This document shows, piece by piece, positions 46,552 through 59,628 of a stretch of 64,000 nucleotides of DNA. The notes below the pieces were generated by a model that ran no database searches, was not told the origin of the DNA, and was given only the letters and a program-made list of their open reading frames with translations. The position numbers and the translations under genes were made by a program. Origin of the DNA: Dactylonectria macrodidyma (taxonomy: Eukaryota > Ascomycota > Sordariomycetes > Hypocreales > Nectriaceae); assembly GCA_020744425.1 (NCBI GenBank), contig JAGMUV010000003.1, forward strand, positions 2,852,001 through 2,916,000. Reading direction: 5' to 3'. Position 1 is the stretch's first letter, and each line of letters begins with the position of its first letter.

Positions 46552-48034
46552 CTATGAGGCTAGTAGACCCCGTCCTCGGTTGATCTGGACCTTCTTGTCC
46601 TCGCCGCCGCTCACGATACCCCAAGTCTTGTCCCAAACAACACTCAATACCTTAGCACCATCACCTGACGGCGGTAGCTTCTTGCCCTTGAGCCACTCCC
46701 TGCCAATAGTGTACACAGGCTCGCTGACGCTACCACCACCTTCCTCGGATGTGCCCCTGCGCACGCTGCGCAAGTCCCAAACGCGGCATGTGCTGTCGTG
46801 AGAGCCAGACACAAGTGAGTGCTCGTTCTCGGGCGAGGGTGCCAGAGCCACGACCATGTTGACGTGGCCGCGGAGGGTCATGGCGGAGGTGGCAGAAGCG
46901 GACTCGCGGGGATCCAGCAGCGTGATGTGTCGAGCAGAAGAGCCCGCAGCGATTAGCGACGAGCCTGGAAGAGCGGTCGCACAGAGAATGGGGTGCATCG
47001 TTGTTAACCGGCTGACCTCGCGCTGTGTAGTTAAGTCGAGAGTCCTCATAGTGTGATCCTTCGATGCTGAGTAGGCCACGGTGGCGTCGTTAGGGTGAAA
47101 AATGGCCGCAGTTACAGGCTCGTCGTGAACTGAGATCATGGCAAGGGGGCCTCGCTGGGCGGTGTTGGCCGCGCTGGAGATCTTGGCGCGCTTGGTGCTG
47201 TGCGCTGAGGGGAGGCTCTCGGGGTCGGCCTGGGGCGCCGTGCGTTTTGAAGACGACCAGAGGCCAACGCGACCATCGGATGAGGCTGTGAGGATTCGCT
47301 TGGTGGTACCGTTGATGTCGAGGCTGTTGATGTCCTTCTCATGACCCCAAAGCTCCATGTTTGACTTGAGGGTGCCGGAGAAGCCGTCGTCGGACTCGCT
47401 ATAGTCCCAGACGATGACCTTCCGGTCCAATCCGGCCGAGACGAGTTGCTTGTGTGTCACCCACTTGACGGCGTTGACTCTCTGGGTGTGGCCACCAACC
47501 TTTGATACCGCAATCGCATCACCAGAAGGATTCCAGACCCGAACAAGGCCGTCGTAAGACGCACTAGCTACTCTCTCCGGCACATTGGTTTCACCGGCCA
47601 AGATGCCTGCCACAGACGTCGCTGAGAGAACATCTACACCGCCAACCCAGTCGTCATGCTCGAAGCTGGCCTCGTAGACGGGGGGTAGCAAACTACGGAC
47701 GTACTGCAGGACAAGAGTAGATTCTGAAGAGAGACCGTTGGTGGTGAGGTATTCTTCGATGGAAGTACGCAGAAAGGTGCCGTTGGCGAGGAAGTCGAGG
47801 GGAATGGGGGAGGAGGTATCGAGCATAGACTCGGAGTTGACGATGCGCGAGAGGCCATATCGCTTGATGTCTATCAATTGAGTTAGATTAGAGAATCCAA
47901 GAAGGGACCATCTTCCATGGAATTGTTACAAAGAACTTACCAGCGGGCACAAGGAGTTGTTGCTTCGACTCTGGGAGCACTAGGTCCTCCTCCGTTGTGG
48001 TGAAGACGACCTTCACCTGCGCAATGTCGCCCAT
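46552..48034 (-). CDS. YTM1: Ribosome biogenesis WD40 protein Ytm1
   Basis: Exons 48034-47941 and 47870-46552 (intron 70 nt) give 470 residues. Ytm1 (WDR12 in animals) forms the nucleolar PeBoW/Nop7 complex with Erb1 and Nop7 for 60S subunit maturation; Rea1 pulls on its N-terminal domain to release the complex. Seen: the N-terminal NLE/ubiquitin-like domain (VKVVFTTTEEDLVLPES, LLVPADIKRYGLSRIVN, up to about residue 95), rebuilt across the intron, then about seven WD repeats with GH..D..WD-type signatures such as GHTQRVNAVKW, DRKVIVWD and GSHDSTCRVWD. A Ser/Lys-rich insert near residues 245-270 separates repeats. The ATG at 48034 gives the conserved start MGDIAQVKVVF. Confidence 0.95.
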
Positions 48035-48047
48035 CCTGGGTAGCAAA

Positions 48048-48078
48048 CTCTCTCAAGAGAGAATCTTATCTCTAGAGA
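48048..48078 (-). promoter_or_regulatory. Two adjacent inverted repeats in the YTM1 5' leader
   Basis: CTCTCT-CA-AGAGAG (48048-48061) and the perfect palindrome TCTCTAGAGA (48069-48078) lie 14-44 bases upstream of the YTM1 ATG. If transcribed they could fold into two small hairpins. Whether they are in the mRNA is unknown. Confidence 0.45.
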
Positions 48079-51000
48079 AAGAGAAGAAGATTGAACAGAC
48101 AGTGGGCTGTTCAGGTGGAGCTAGAATGACCCCAGGTATCTTAGATTCTTGCGAAGCACTTCGCAAATCGAAGGTAGGCGTTCAGAAAATTTTGGAAAAA
48201 TTGGCAGCCTTGCAAAAAAATGCCCCACCGCGGGGCGGTTCATAGCATCTGAATGGCCAATCATGGCGAGGCCAAGAACAAGGCTGAACACATGCCGGGG
48301 CGTGCTGCCCAGACAAGCACGGGGCTTGGCTTGGTCAGTGTTACATCTCGATCGGTGCGATAAGTGATAAGCTAGGTTGAGGGAGACGACGTGGGAAAAA
48401 GTCCCTCTGAGCAGCCCCTGCATAAAGCTGAGGTGAGACTATCGCAGGGTGTCAATTCACCGCCATTGAGAGATCTTCAGTCTACAAATGACTTGACTGA
48501 CCTCCTTGAACCCTTGTCTTGTCTTTGACGAGATAAACGCGTCTTTTGGTCTGATGCAAGGTGGAAAAGTGTTGGGGCTAACATGCCCCGAAAATGGACG
48601 ATCTGGAATCGCGCAAGACACACAAGAGCCTGCAATCACGTCAATTAGGCAAGGGCAGGACTCCGTAGTCAATTCAAAACAGATCCTGTTTGTGTGACCT
48701 TTATTTCTGGCAAATTGCCAAGACCCGCATAGTTAGCGCTTGCAGTACAGTTAGAAACACTGGGAATCAGAAATGCACTGCCTCGACTCTTTGTTACTAC
48801 TTAATTGGATTCGCTAGCAATATCGTTAACCGGGATGGCTCCAGGCTGTTTCAACTTCATCTTGGAGCAGTGACCGATTCCCCATGACTGCATCTTGGCG
48901 ATTCCAGTTCTGTAAACGCTATGTGAAGGTGAGTTATGTAAGACGAGACATTTCTGATCTCCGAGAGAACAAGACTTTCTAAGTTGCCCCTGAGGCTAAT
49001 TCGGCGGGTGTTGCCGTGTAACGAGGTATGAAATAGACGGACCCTCCCATCAGCATATGTAAGCTCCCTGAGTCCGACAAGGATGGTCATTTACAAACAG
49101 ACTGTCGTGACTGAGCGTGGGGTGTTTGGATGTCTATGAGGCCAACAGTCTTGCTCTTACCTAAGATGGGGTTAAAACGACTCAGATAATGAACGGGGAG
49201 GCACGCTTGGAAAGATCCGAAGAGGCCAACGAAGGAAGTGGTGGGACAACAGAGGGAGCGATAGCAGAGCACAGGATTGCCAGAGCCCAGGAGAATGGGT
49301 GGCGGAAGAGCAATTACATTTTGTTGGTATGTAGAATTGGTGCTTTTCCCTTGATGTTACACGGCTAATGAGGAAAATACTACATGCGTATCCACACGTG
49401 CGTAGACTAATCGGCTTTCTTGCGTCTGTGTGTGCGGCAAAGACAGCGCTTGTGACGTAGGTCGTCGGCAGGGGTGATGGGACTACGTCTTGGGGCTTGC
49501 AAGGTGAGATTGGTTGAATGGCTGACCTGAGTTGAAGGTTGCATGTGTAAATATGGTGGTCTGGAGATTGATGTATCCCCGAAGTCTACTGGAGCACTAG
49601 CAACACGTGAACAAATAGAATGGAACAAAGTTACCTCTCGCCTGCTACGAAACCCGTCCACCTGAGCTGGTTCGAGCGAGGGGTACGGGAAGCTAGAGCG
49701 TAGCGTCAAGGAGCACGAGGGAAAAAAGGAGGATGGGCTCGAGCCGTCGTTGGCATTCCCCCGCATTCCTTTCGTCATCCCGGGCAGTCCAATGTGGTGC
49801 TAAAGCATGCATGCAACCAAAGAGAACCTCGCATTGCAGAGCTGAACTAGCACCGTTTTATCGATTGCCGTGTTCTTGGCCATCTATCCAGTTTGCCACG
49901 AGACGAGGAAATCCCAGCAGGAAAAGAAAAAAGAAAAAAAAAAAGAGGGAAAAAAAGTAGTTGAGTGTTGACTGCGAGCTCTTTTCGGACATGGCGACGG
50001 AGAGGGTTGCTTGCTTGCATGTGGCAACCTACCCAACAAGATGCAGAGTGTGCCAGCCACCAATTATTATTTGCCATCGGAGCGCAAGGCCCCGGTTTCG
50101 GTGGCGGGACCTTAGCGTGAGATGAACAGTGAGAAAAAAAAAAGAAATTGATCCGAGGAGAGAGGAAACAGCCTAGCCAAGTGTATCATACACGATGCTC
50201 GTGGATATGGCATCGACCTGGAAATATTACTGAGACAGCTTGGACTACGTTGAGGGATTCGCCGTCTTAGCTGGGCTTTTGGGTGGAGACGGTGGCGTCA
50301 CAGAGGTCTGAGGGGGAAGGTCTGAGGGGGTGAGGTGAGGCCGATGAGGAAATGGGAGGAGGGGACAAGAAGCCGACGAAGCGCAGCGCATCGGCTGGCA
50401 AAGCATCGGCTGGCATGGGGCGATATTGGAGGGTGGGACAATGGCGGGCCATTCATGGATTCACGGGATTCAACCGATTAGAATAAGATGGACATGAATT
50501 GTCAAAGAATCGACGACAGAGGTCTGACAGAGGAATAGCGTGCACCAACAACAAACAACAAGCAGGCTCCGCGGATGTGCTGGATGGATGATGAGACGCT
50601 CAAAACTTTAGCACACCTCAGTAATGGCTCCACTGTAGCTCTGGGGAGCTTGGGTGGGGTCATTTTGGGGCATTCTCGGAGTCATTGGGGCGGCTTGGGC
50701 AGTTTTGGGTGACTTTTGGACCTTTTTGGCGCTCGGCGAACGGTTGTGGCGACCCGTGGGGGCTCCCCAAGGCCCGTTGCTTGGTCGGTAGCGGCGTCCC
50801 ACCCCCTGGACGCCCCAATCCCCCAGTCCCCAGTTACCAGTCCCCACTGGAGTTCTGGGCTCGCTAGCGCAATAACAGTTCAACAGCTGCATCGTGTAGC
50901 GGGTTTCCAGGGAGCTAAAGTACATGACGGACCGAACAACCACCTTCTCAGAGCCTTTAGTAGGTCCGACACCTGCCCACCGCACGCTCGCTTCCCCCTC

Positions 51001-51172
51001 CTGGCCCTCTCTCTGTGTGTCCCTCCCACAGGCAGGCTTCGTCTCTCAGGCTCTCAGGCTTTCTCTCTCTCTCTCTTACTGTTGCCGTCACCACACTCGC
51101 ATTCGCCTTCGCCCTCCTCCCGCTTTCTTCTTTTCTTCTCCTCTTCCCATTCTCTCTCCACCATCATCATCA

Positions 51173-51196
51173 TCTCTCTCTCTCTCTCTCTCTCTC
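51173..51196. repeat. (TC)12 microsatellite in the glycogen synthase leader
   Basis: Twelve TC units inside a longer C/T-rich stretch (about 51000-51250), 435 bases before the glycogen synthase ATG. Pyrimidine-rich leaders are common in strongly expressed fungal genes. Confidence 0.88.
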
Positions 51197-51630
51197 TTTC
51201 GCCCTCATCGCTCCTCTACCTCTGTTTCTCCACGGGCTGCAAATCACCCCTGGCGTCCGGCTCTGTGCCCCTCTCAGCATCAGCGCGCCCTGCTGCAACT
51301 CAACAATCCCTGCTCGCTTCTCGCGTGCAGATCCAAGCGCATCCAGTAGCGCCTGTGACGCAACCTCACCACCACCTCCTCCTCTTGGTCGTTTGCCCCC
51401 GACAACCTCTGACTTCGCCTCTTTGCTCCTCAAAACCCTTCAATTGGGTTCTCCGGACAGCTCTACAGCTTCATTTTCACCTTTGACTATCGTTTGCTAC
51501 CCCCTCTCGGTCTCCCTGATAGCCCGTGTCGCGCGCCCCAGCCCGCTCCTATATCCAGCTAGCTGCCCCATCGTCAGATCATCCACGCCTGACCCTCCAA
51601 CGTTCCACGTTGCCAACGCCAGACGACGCC

Positions 51631-53992
51631 ATGAGTTCTGACGGTGGACAGTCACCGACTCGTGACATCAAGAACCACCTGCTTTTTGAGATTGCTACCG
51701 AGGTAGCCCATCGAGGTGAGCTCCTGCAACCCCTACTCTCCCCGTTTTCACCGTCGCTGTGCTGATCAGTGCTCTCGCTTTGTAGTTGGTGGTATCTACT
51801 CCGTCATCAAGTCAAAGGCTCCCGTCACGACAGCCGAATATGGAGATCGCTACACCCTCATTGGGCCCCTCAACCATCAATCGGTACGTCCTTGGCCGGA
51901 TTTACCCCCTTGCTTTCAACCGTTCACTGACCATGTTAGGCCGCTGTCGAGGTGGAAGAGATGGAGCCCACGAACCCAGAGATTGCTGCCACGATGCAGT
52001 CCATGAGGGACCGAGGAATTGGCATCATCTACGGCCGGTGGCTCATTGAGGGTGCTCCTAGAGTCATCCTCATCGACACTAAGACAGCCTACGGTTATTT
52101 GGATGAGTGGAAGGCGGATCTGTGGAACGTCGCTAGTATTCCCTCGCCCCCCAGCGATGACGAAACCAACGAGACCATCGTATTCGGCTACCTAGTCGCC
52201 TGGTTCCTGGGAGAGGTACTATCAATGCGCCCTTGCTCTCTGCACCCGGTAGCTGACCTTTGATCTCACAGTTTGTCGTTCATGAGAAGAAGAAGGCTGT
52301 CATTGCTCATTTCCACGAGTGGTTGGCTGGTGTCGCTTTGCCGCTTGCCAAGAAGCGACGCATCGACATCACCACCATCTTCACCACTCATGCTACTCTT
52401 CTCGGCCGATATCTCTGTGCGGGCTCCGTGGACTTCTACAACAACCTTCAGTGGTTCGATGTTGACGCTGAGGCTGGAAAGCGTGGCATCTACCATAGGT
52501 ACTGCATCGAACGTGCCGCCGCCCACGCCTGCGACGTATTCACCACTGTCTCCCACATCACCGCTTTTGAGTCCGAGCACTTGCTAAAACGAAAGCCCGA
52601 TGGTGTCTTGCCCAATGGCCTGAATGTCACCAAGTTCTCCGCCGTTCACGAATTCCAAAATCTCCATCAACAAGCCAAGGAGAAGATCCATGATTTCGTT
52701 CGGGGCCACTTCTACGGACACTATGATTTCGATATTGACAACACTCTGTATATCTTCACTGCTGGACGTTACGAGTTCCGAAACAAGGGTGTCGACATGT
52801 TCATCGAATCTTTGGCACGTCTCAACCACCGGCTCAAGGCGGCGGGAAGCAAGATCACGATTGTCGCCTTCATCATCATGCCCGCTCAGACGACCTCACT
52901 CACCGTGGAAGCGCTCAAGGGCCAGGCAGTGATAAAGTCCCTGCGAGACACCACCCACGTCATCGAGCAGAGCATTGGTCGCCGTATTTTCGAGCGATCC
53001 CTCAAGTGGCACGACGGTGACCCAATGCCCGATGAGAAGGAGCTCATCTCGGCTCAGGACCGAGTCTTACTCCGTCGCCGTCTCTTCGCCATGAAGCGAC
53101 ACGGACTTCCCCCGATCGTTACGCACAACATGGTCAACGATCATGAGGATCCTGTGTTGAACCAAATCCGCCGCGTCCAGTTGTTCAACGACTCTACTGA
53201 CCGCGTCAAAGTCATCTTCCATCCCGAGTTCCTCAACTCCGCCAACCCTGTCCTGCCCCTCGACTACGACGACTTCGTCCGAGGTTGCCATCTGGGCGTC
53301 TTCGCTTCCTACTATGAGCCTTGGGGATACACTCCCGCTGAGTGCACCGTCATGGGCGTGCCCAGCATCACCACCAACCTCTCTGGATTCGGATGTTACA
53401 TGGAGGAGCTTATCGAAAACTCGAGCGACTACGGAATCTACATTGTGGACCGCCGCACCAAGGGCGTCGATGATTCCGTCAACCAGTTGACCTCGTTCAT
53501 GTTTGACTTTTGCGGCAAGAGCCGTCGACAGCGCATCAACCAGCGAAACCGTACCGAACGCCTGAGCGATCTCCTGGACTGGAAGCGAATGGGCATGGAA
53601 TACGTCAAGGCTCGCCAATTGGCTCTGCGTCGCGCCTATCCCGACTCGTTCACCGGCGACGAGGAGGAGGACTTTATTCCTGGAGTCGAGCAGAAGATTT
53701 CGCGGCCGTTCTCTGTGCCTGGTTCCCCACGGGATCGAACTGGCATGATGACCCCTGGCGATTTTGCCAGCCTCCAGGAAGGCCGCGAGGGCCTCAGCAC
53801 CGAGGACTATGTCGCGTGGAAGCTTCCGTAAGTTATTTCCCTACTCTAGCTGATATGATCACGGTTTACTAACAATTCTTAAGTGAGGAGGAGGACCCTG
53901 ATGAGTACCCGTTCCCCTTGACCCTGCGAACCAAGCAGCCCACGCCTCACAGCCCCTCGGACAATATTCCTCTAAACGGAAACGCTCAGTGA
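51631..53992 (+). CDS. Glycogen [starch] synthase (glycosyltransferase family 3)
   Basis: Exons 51631-51715, 51786-51883, 51940-52215, 52272-53827 and 53884-53992 give 707 residues, matching yeast Gsy1/Gsy2. The cytosolic enzyme (EC 2.4.1.11) adds glucose from UDP-glucose to glycogen. Seen: the N-terminal [26 protein letters not shown] with the Lys of the UDP-glucose site; HFHEWLAG; the donor-site segment [18 protein letters not shown] with both conserved Glu; and the Arg-rich glucose-6-phosphate helix (about residues 575-600, [14 protein letters not shown]). Near the C-terminus, Ser634, Ser638 (SVPGSPRD) and Thr647 (MTPGD) match the yeast inhibitory phosphosites, so control by glucose-6-phosphate and phosphorylation is expected. 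The last 36 residues come from a short fifth exon. The ATG was chosen because it starts the conserved N-terminus. Confidence 0.96.
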
Positions 53993-56900
53993 CCGCGTAC
54001 ACCACTTGTGGCTTGAGGCTTTGAGCAGAGACACCGACTGTCAGGGATGATTGTCAATGGAACAGAATCATATGTTATTTATTATTTTATCAAAGATGGA
54101 GGGTGGGAAAGAGATGGGAAATGGATTTTGCCGCCCGCGAAGGAACTTGCATCTGGCCGCCGATGTTGGGGTGTCGTCCGCATTGTCGTATTGTCGAATC
54201 ACGCATTTGCCCTGGTCCTGTTCATAGTTTGGACCGTATGATTGGGGGGGTGGGGGGTGGGGGGTGTTTAATCAACCGTTGATACGCAAAACTCCTCGAA
54301 CCAGATAGCTTCTTGCTCTCGACGCCACGCATGCTATAATACAGGTGAGATGTTCGGTGATAGTGACCTCGACTCACCACATGCCTGTTTACAGTACCGT
54401 TCTTGACTTGTCTGACAATATGGCGTAACACGGTAACGAGGTGCACTTCTCATAATTTTCATCAACAGAGTCCTATCCAACTAGCAACGAGCTACTGCAA
54501 AATGAATACACCGCCAACTGCTATGCATCAACGCACTCACCACACCGCACTAGGATTGTTGGATCCGATTTTTGGAATGCTCTGTGCTGCGGCGGCTCTT
54601 GCTTCGTACTCATTACAGTTTGTTTTTTTGCACAATTTTCTTTTCTTAGTATTTTACTCTTCTAACAAAGTTCACACTAAGCCTTACCTTGTTCACCTAC
54701 TATTGTATCCTTATGGAGTTTTGTCTCCGTCAAGTTCACTAAGTAGGACGAGGGTTCGTTGGGTAGGTTAGACAATAGTGGCAATCGGCCTGGGATGATG
54801 GTGTTCTGCTTTGATGAAAGCTGTAAGAAGAGGAATCTCGAGGAATCTCCTTAGGTTGATAAGTGGATGAGAAGTTAGACTTAGCATATATGCTGGCAAT
54901 GTAACGCTATGGTTTATGGCACATCCCAGGAAGATGGAAGCATCACATAGTCATAACTAGAGACAAAACGGTGGATCGGGACGGAGAGTACGAAATAGTT
55001 ATGTATGATACGCCGTCAAGTAGATCATGTGCCCGACAGTGGGATTGGAGCGGTACTTGGTAACTACTTCAGCAACGGATATGGTAGAGTCGTTGGAGGA
55101 AATAAATAAAACGCATAGGTCATGACTTCATCTGGCGTATAAGCAAAGATAAGAGGATGCTGTTGTAACTTGGACAAGAGACTTGAAGAGATGGACACAT
55201 CTGGGTGATGCATGGGAGTGGTGGACTCCGTCAACCGTCAATGAGTCCTAACGGGGATATGGTTGGGCGAGTTGCACCGGGAATGCAATTGAGATATAAA
55301 CCGGTAGAATGGGCATTAAATAAGATAGCCCGTCAGTCTCCAGAAGCACGACGTAGGATGGTGAACAACGACAGCCTATAAACGAAGGAGTCAGCCTTCA
55401 CAGTGCATTTCTATCTCAGTGAGGGTATCAGAAGACGAAGACAAAGCTTTATATCGATTGCGAACGGTTGGATGACGGAGGAAGTCGCATTCTGAGTATT
55501 ATTCAGCGGAGGATGTACGGGTATTTGCTTCAGCATCACCACACACGTAGTGAGGAAACAGTCTTGGGGAAAATGCTTTTCATTACTAGCCTTTCACTCA
55601 GCACACTAGCACAGAAGCGGTATGTATTTTACTGACAGCTTTGGTTTTAACGTGATGCAGTTTGTCAAACATTGAGTGCGTGCCATGCAAACATCCATTA
55701 ATGTCAGGAACTCGAGGCACGGCAAGTCGACCTCTGTTCTAAACCTCGATAAAAATTTAGCGCCAGTATTGTTGACAGCAACCAATTTACTTCTTCAGAC
55801 TATTCTTTCAACTTTGTCGAGGAGGCTGTCAATAGCTACCGCCTCATGTGAGGTCTCGCCGTCTGGTGGCTTCCCCGAGAGATATAATTACACGCCTAGT
55901 GCTGGCGCTCGGTAGACGGCCCGAGAGCTTGGTACGTAGCAAATCCAAAGCGAGATTTTGATGGATGCCACTCTAGTTCCCGTGGTTTTTTATTCCAACG
56001 ATCTGGTAACCAATCTCCACGAAGGGCCAGCCAGCCTCTATGAATGAGCACTTTGGACAGTTGTGGCCAACGAGTTCAACGCTACAAGTGTTACGTTGTA
56101 TTACTGTCAGGTTGTCAAGCTGTCAAGGCGCCCCTGACGGTGCGTCGCCACTGTACATGTTGCTTGGTACGCATCGGCCATCCCAAGCCATGTCCTCTCA
56201 TCAACACCCAATGCCTTGGCCGACTCTAGTACCACTAACAGTAGGAGATGGCCCTCCGGTAGGAATCAAACCCCCGTCACTCATGGTTGCTCATAGCATC
56301 ATAGCTCCTCAAGCTCCTTCTAATCAGTGTCACCCTCGAATCTTTCTTTCACCTGAAATCTGGCCATATCAATCTAACGCCGTAGATACCAACAAACAGT
56401 ACACACCAAGCATCCGGGATCATGGCAGCTTCGTTATCCAACGCTAACACTAACAGCATTCACAGCGGGATCTTCAAACGTTATTCTCCTCCTCCACACA
56501 GTTTGTCACTTCCCACACCCAAACATGGTTTCTTCGCCATGGTAACCCAGGACTTACGAAGTACTACGTAAAGACGCTATGGCGGCGATCACCCCCCTAA
56601 CAAATCTCCTCCCTGGCCAAGGATCGCCCAGGCCAAAGCGCCACCGAGCTGAACGGCTTCGCCACGCATTTCCGTCACAGTGCGGGGTGCCCCAAGCTTG
56701 ACGATCGAGGCTCCATACATAGGCAGTGTTACATTGTGAAGAGCATTCGTACGCAGTGCGTAACTCCCTTCCCCGCATTATTCATATATCGATCCTCGAC
56801 AGAAGGAACAGAGAGATTGAGAGAGGCAGGTTCGTGGATCAACCACCCTCGAACGGACTGGTGATCTTGATAGGCGGCAGGTCATCTGTCCGTCTCTTTG

Positions 56901-57353
56901 TTTCATCAGGCGGAGGTGGTGCGCACGTTCACTAAACAAAACGTCGTCATCTGTGAGGCGGCGCAGATGAAGATCGGAGGCGTGTCGATTGCATCAAGTT
57001 GATGATTTGTCCCCCTTCCGAAATGCTGGTCCCTGACTCAGATCCCAACACTGTACGGCACCTGTGTGCGCAGCCATATCAGTATGCCTCGTTAGGATCT
57101 GCCTTGCGAGATTGGAATTCTACAAGACACGAAGTACAGAAAGATAGAGAGAGCAAGAGGATCCTCCGTAAGTTCACAGTGCACGACGCCACGGACCAGG
57201 GTTTCATCCTTTGGGGTCGATGCCCGTGTCTCAGCTCTGGCCACATGCCCACGCTTTGAGTTGAGACGCCAGCCAACTCAAGCCTAGTCAAGTCAGAGAG
57301 CTAGTTGTCGTGGAGTGAGACGTTTTGTCTATGAAGTCGCGGTACTTGGGGTT

Positions 57354-57369
57354 GGGGGGGGGGGGGGGG
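57354..57369. repeat. Homopolymer G tract, 16 bases
   Basis: Sixteen consecutive G residues in non-coding DNA, directly preceded by GGGGTT. Confidence 0.88.
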
Positions 57370-58544
57370 TTAAGGAATTACTGTACCAGACTGCTTTGGA
57401 AAGAATCCCGCACGACCCGTTTGACTGAGCATCACATCCCTCACCTTGACGTACCGCTTGGAAGCCGCTCGAAACGATCTTCTCGAACAATTTCCAGAAG
57501 CCTCACCGTTTATTGAACTTCTTTGCTAGTCCTCCCCGCCCCTCACGAGCAAAACCCCTGGATCGACCGAAGGCGTCGCGCCGTTCGGCCGCCAACGAAA
57601 TGACGAACGCCTCGTTAGCTTCAGCAAGAGTGATCTAGCCCACTATGAGCTAGCAGGGCCAAGAATCCCCACGACCATCGTCTCTCTCTCATCTCTCTCT
57701 TGATTAAATTTCTGTCTCTTGTTATCGAGGCTCTCTTGGCCCTCTCTAGCTAGACAAGGTACCGGGATATCGGAGTGGAGATGATGGGCGCCGGGATCAC
57801 TCGGAGGCGCGCGGCGGGCAATCTTGGAAAAACGGTCGACTCGGTAGGATATTGATTGCTTTTTCTTTTCTTCGCAGCCTGCCTGCATGTAGCCGAACGG
57901 GGAATCAAGCCAGGTCAAGCAATTGCCGTCCGTCCGTTCATGATATGATATGATTCGAATTACAGATGACGGGACAAGGCAGGGGGGCACAAGTTGTCAG
58001 ACATGTCAATGACGCTTGGCTCGAGATGCGTGGCCTATTCCTGCAAAAGGGTTGTTGAGTATGGAGCATGGAGTTCCGGAGCATAGAGCATCTGAGCGTC
58101 GGGAACCAAGGATTATGTCGGATTTGAAGGTTCAGACTAGCAGCCGAACTGAAGCTGAAGCGGTTCCAGAAGAATGAAGAATACGGGAAGGCTGTCCTCA
58201 TCCTTCTCTTCCACGTCTCCACCACAGCTCCGAGCCAGTTTGCGCTCCCCCATGCGCAGACGCAGAGAGCACGCGGCGACTGCAATCTTGAGCATGGATG
58301 GACGTGACCAAAAGGCCATGAAAAGCCGCGCAAGAAATGATGTTAGTTCAATGGGGCTGAAGAGAGACGGTGGGATGAGCCTCGACCTCGATCGGCAATG
58401 CGCCGACCCGATCCAAGCAGCGTCATCTGGCTACTACGTAAAGTGGTGCAGCAGCGCCATTCTGGTACAAAAGATGAGTATCGTCATATGGGCTTCTTTG
58501 GAGGGGAACAGCCTACAGTGTGCGGCGGTAGTAGCGCGTTGGTG

Positions 58545-58571
58545 CGGTACCTTGCAGCGGTACCTTGCAGC
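58545..58571. repeat. Short tandem duplication of GGTACCTTGCAGC
   Basis: Two adjacent near-perfect copies of a 13-15-base unit in non-coding DNA. Confidence 0.7.
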
Positions 58572-59612
58572 GGTTTCAGTGGAGTGTCTCTAACGCCTAC
58601 AGCGCCTTCAGTGGTGGGGTGGAGGCTGGAGGGAAGGCTTCTATCGGCTATCAACCTTCCCGCCTGGCCCCACGCTCCACCGCAATTCCACAGTGGATGG
58701 AGCGAAATGACGGGCAATTTTGGGGGGGCTGAAATTGAGTGAGGGTCGATTTTTGACCCTTTTTATTTTCTTGCAGTATTCTCTCCTTCCATTTTCGTCA
58801 TAAGCGGTGCTTGTCATTCGCATTGGCGGTGAGCCAGGGGAGGCTGGGGTTCGTCATCTGGATAAGAACTGATGGCTGCTGGTAAGTTGAGGGTTTGAGC
58901 GAACAAGTCAATGAGAACAGACCCAGTGGGTGAGACACGAGCTTAGACAGAATTACAGGATTACAGAATCACCTGCTTGCTTGACATTACTGATTCGTCT
59001 TCGGTACCAATGCACCGGATCTCTCCGTGGGTCCCGTCCGTGGTTTGTCGGCGGCCAGATGTATCAAAGACGGAAGGGCCACACATTGCTGCGTCGTTGC
59101 GCAACCCACTCCGTACCTAAGGTATACCTACCTAGAGGATCATCCCACGTGTTTACGTGTTGCAGCCGTGTCGAGACGGGCACGAGTCCGCCGTATCATG
59201 GCTCTTCCAGCTGCCGCACCCACATACATTCCCTTTCTCGTTCCTGCATCGCAACGAATTCTGCATCCATCCCGGTCCATTCAGCCTCAATGACCGTTTG
59301 GGGGGACTACGTTTACAAACTGAGCTGCCCAGTGTAACCCACTGATCCCGCACAAAAGAGCCATCCCGCAAAGAGTCGATTCGATTGGTGGCCGCACACA
59401 CACAGGCGCCAACAAATGTCCCAAAGCGGTAATCGACAATTCGACCCCTCCCATCTTCCATCTCCTCCAAGTCCCAGCCGCCGCCTCAACTGACCGCCAA
59501 AGATCGGAGGCGCCAACAGCCGGACCTCCGTCCAACCTCCGAACCTTAAGCGTTCTGGTTCTCCAACCACCCCAGCAGCTTAAACGGTTCGAGTTCGACT
59601 TACACCGAAACC

Positions 59613-59628
59613 AAAAAAAAAAAAAAAA
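59613..59628. repeat. Homopolymer A tract, 16 bases
   Basis: Sixteen consecutive A residues in non-coding DNA. Confidence 0.88.

Larger units (their letters stand above)
48035..51630. other. Non-coding region, about 3.6 kb, with YTM1 leader and glycogen synthase leader
   Basis: The first ~100 bases are the YTM1 leader, with paired inverted repeats. From about 48.3 to 50.6 kb there are only short frames without domains. The final ~600 bases are strongly pyrimidine-rich on the plus strand and form a likely promoter and 5' UTR for the glycogen synthase gene, including a (TC)12 run. I see no other gene. Confidence 0.55.

Noticed and set aside
56240..56275. B-box-like GGTTTGATTCC on the minus strand
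   Set aside because: No A-box at the proper distance upstream and no cloverleaf.
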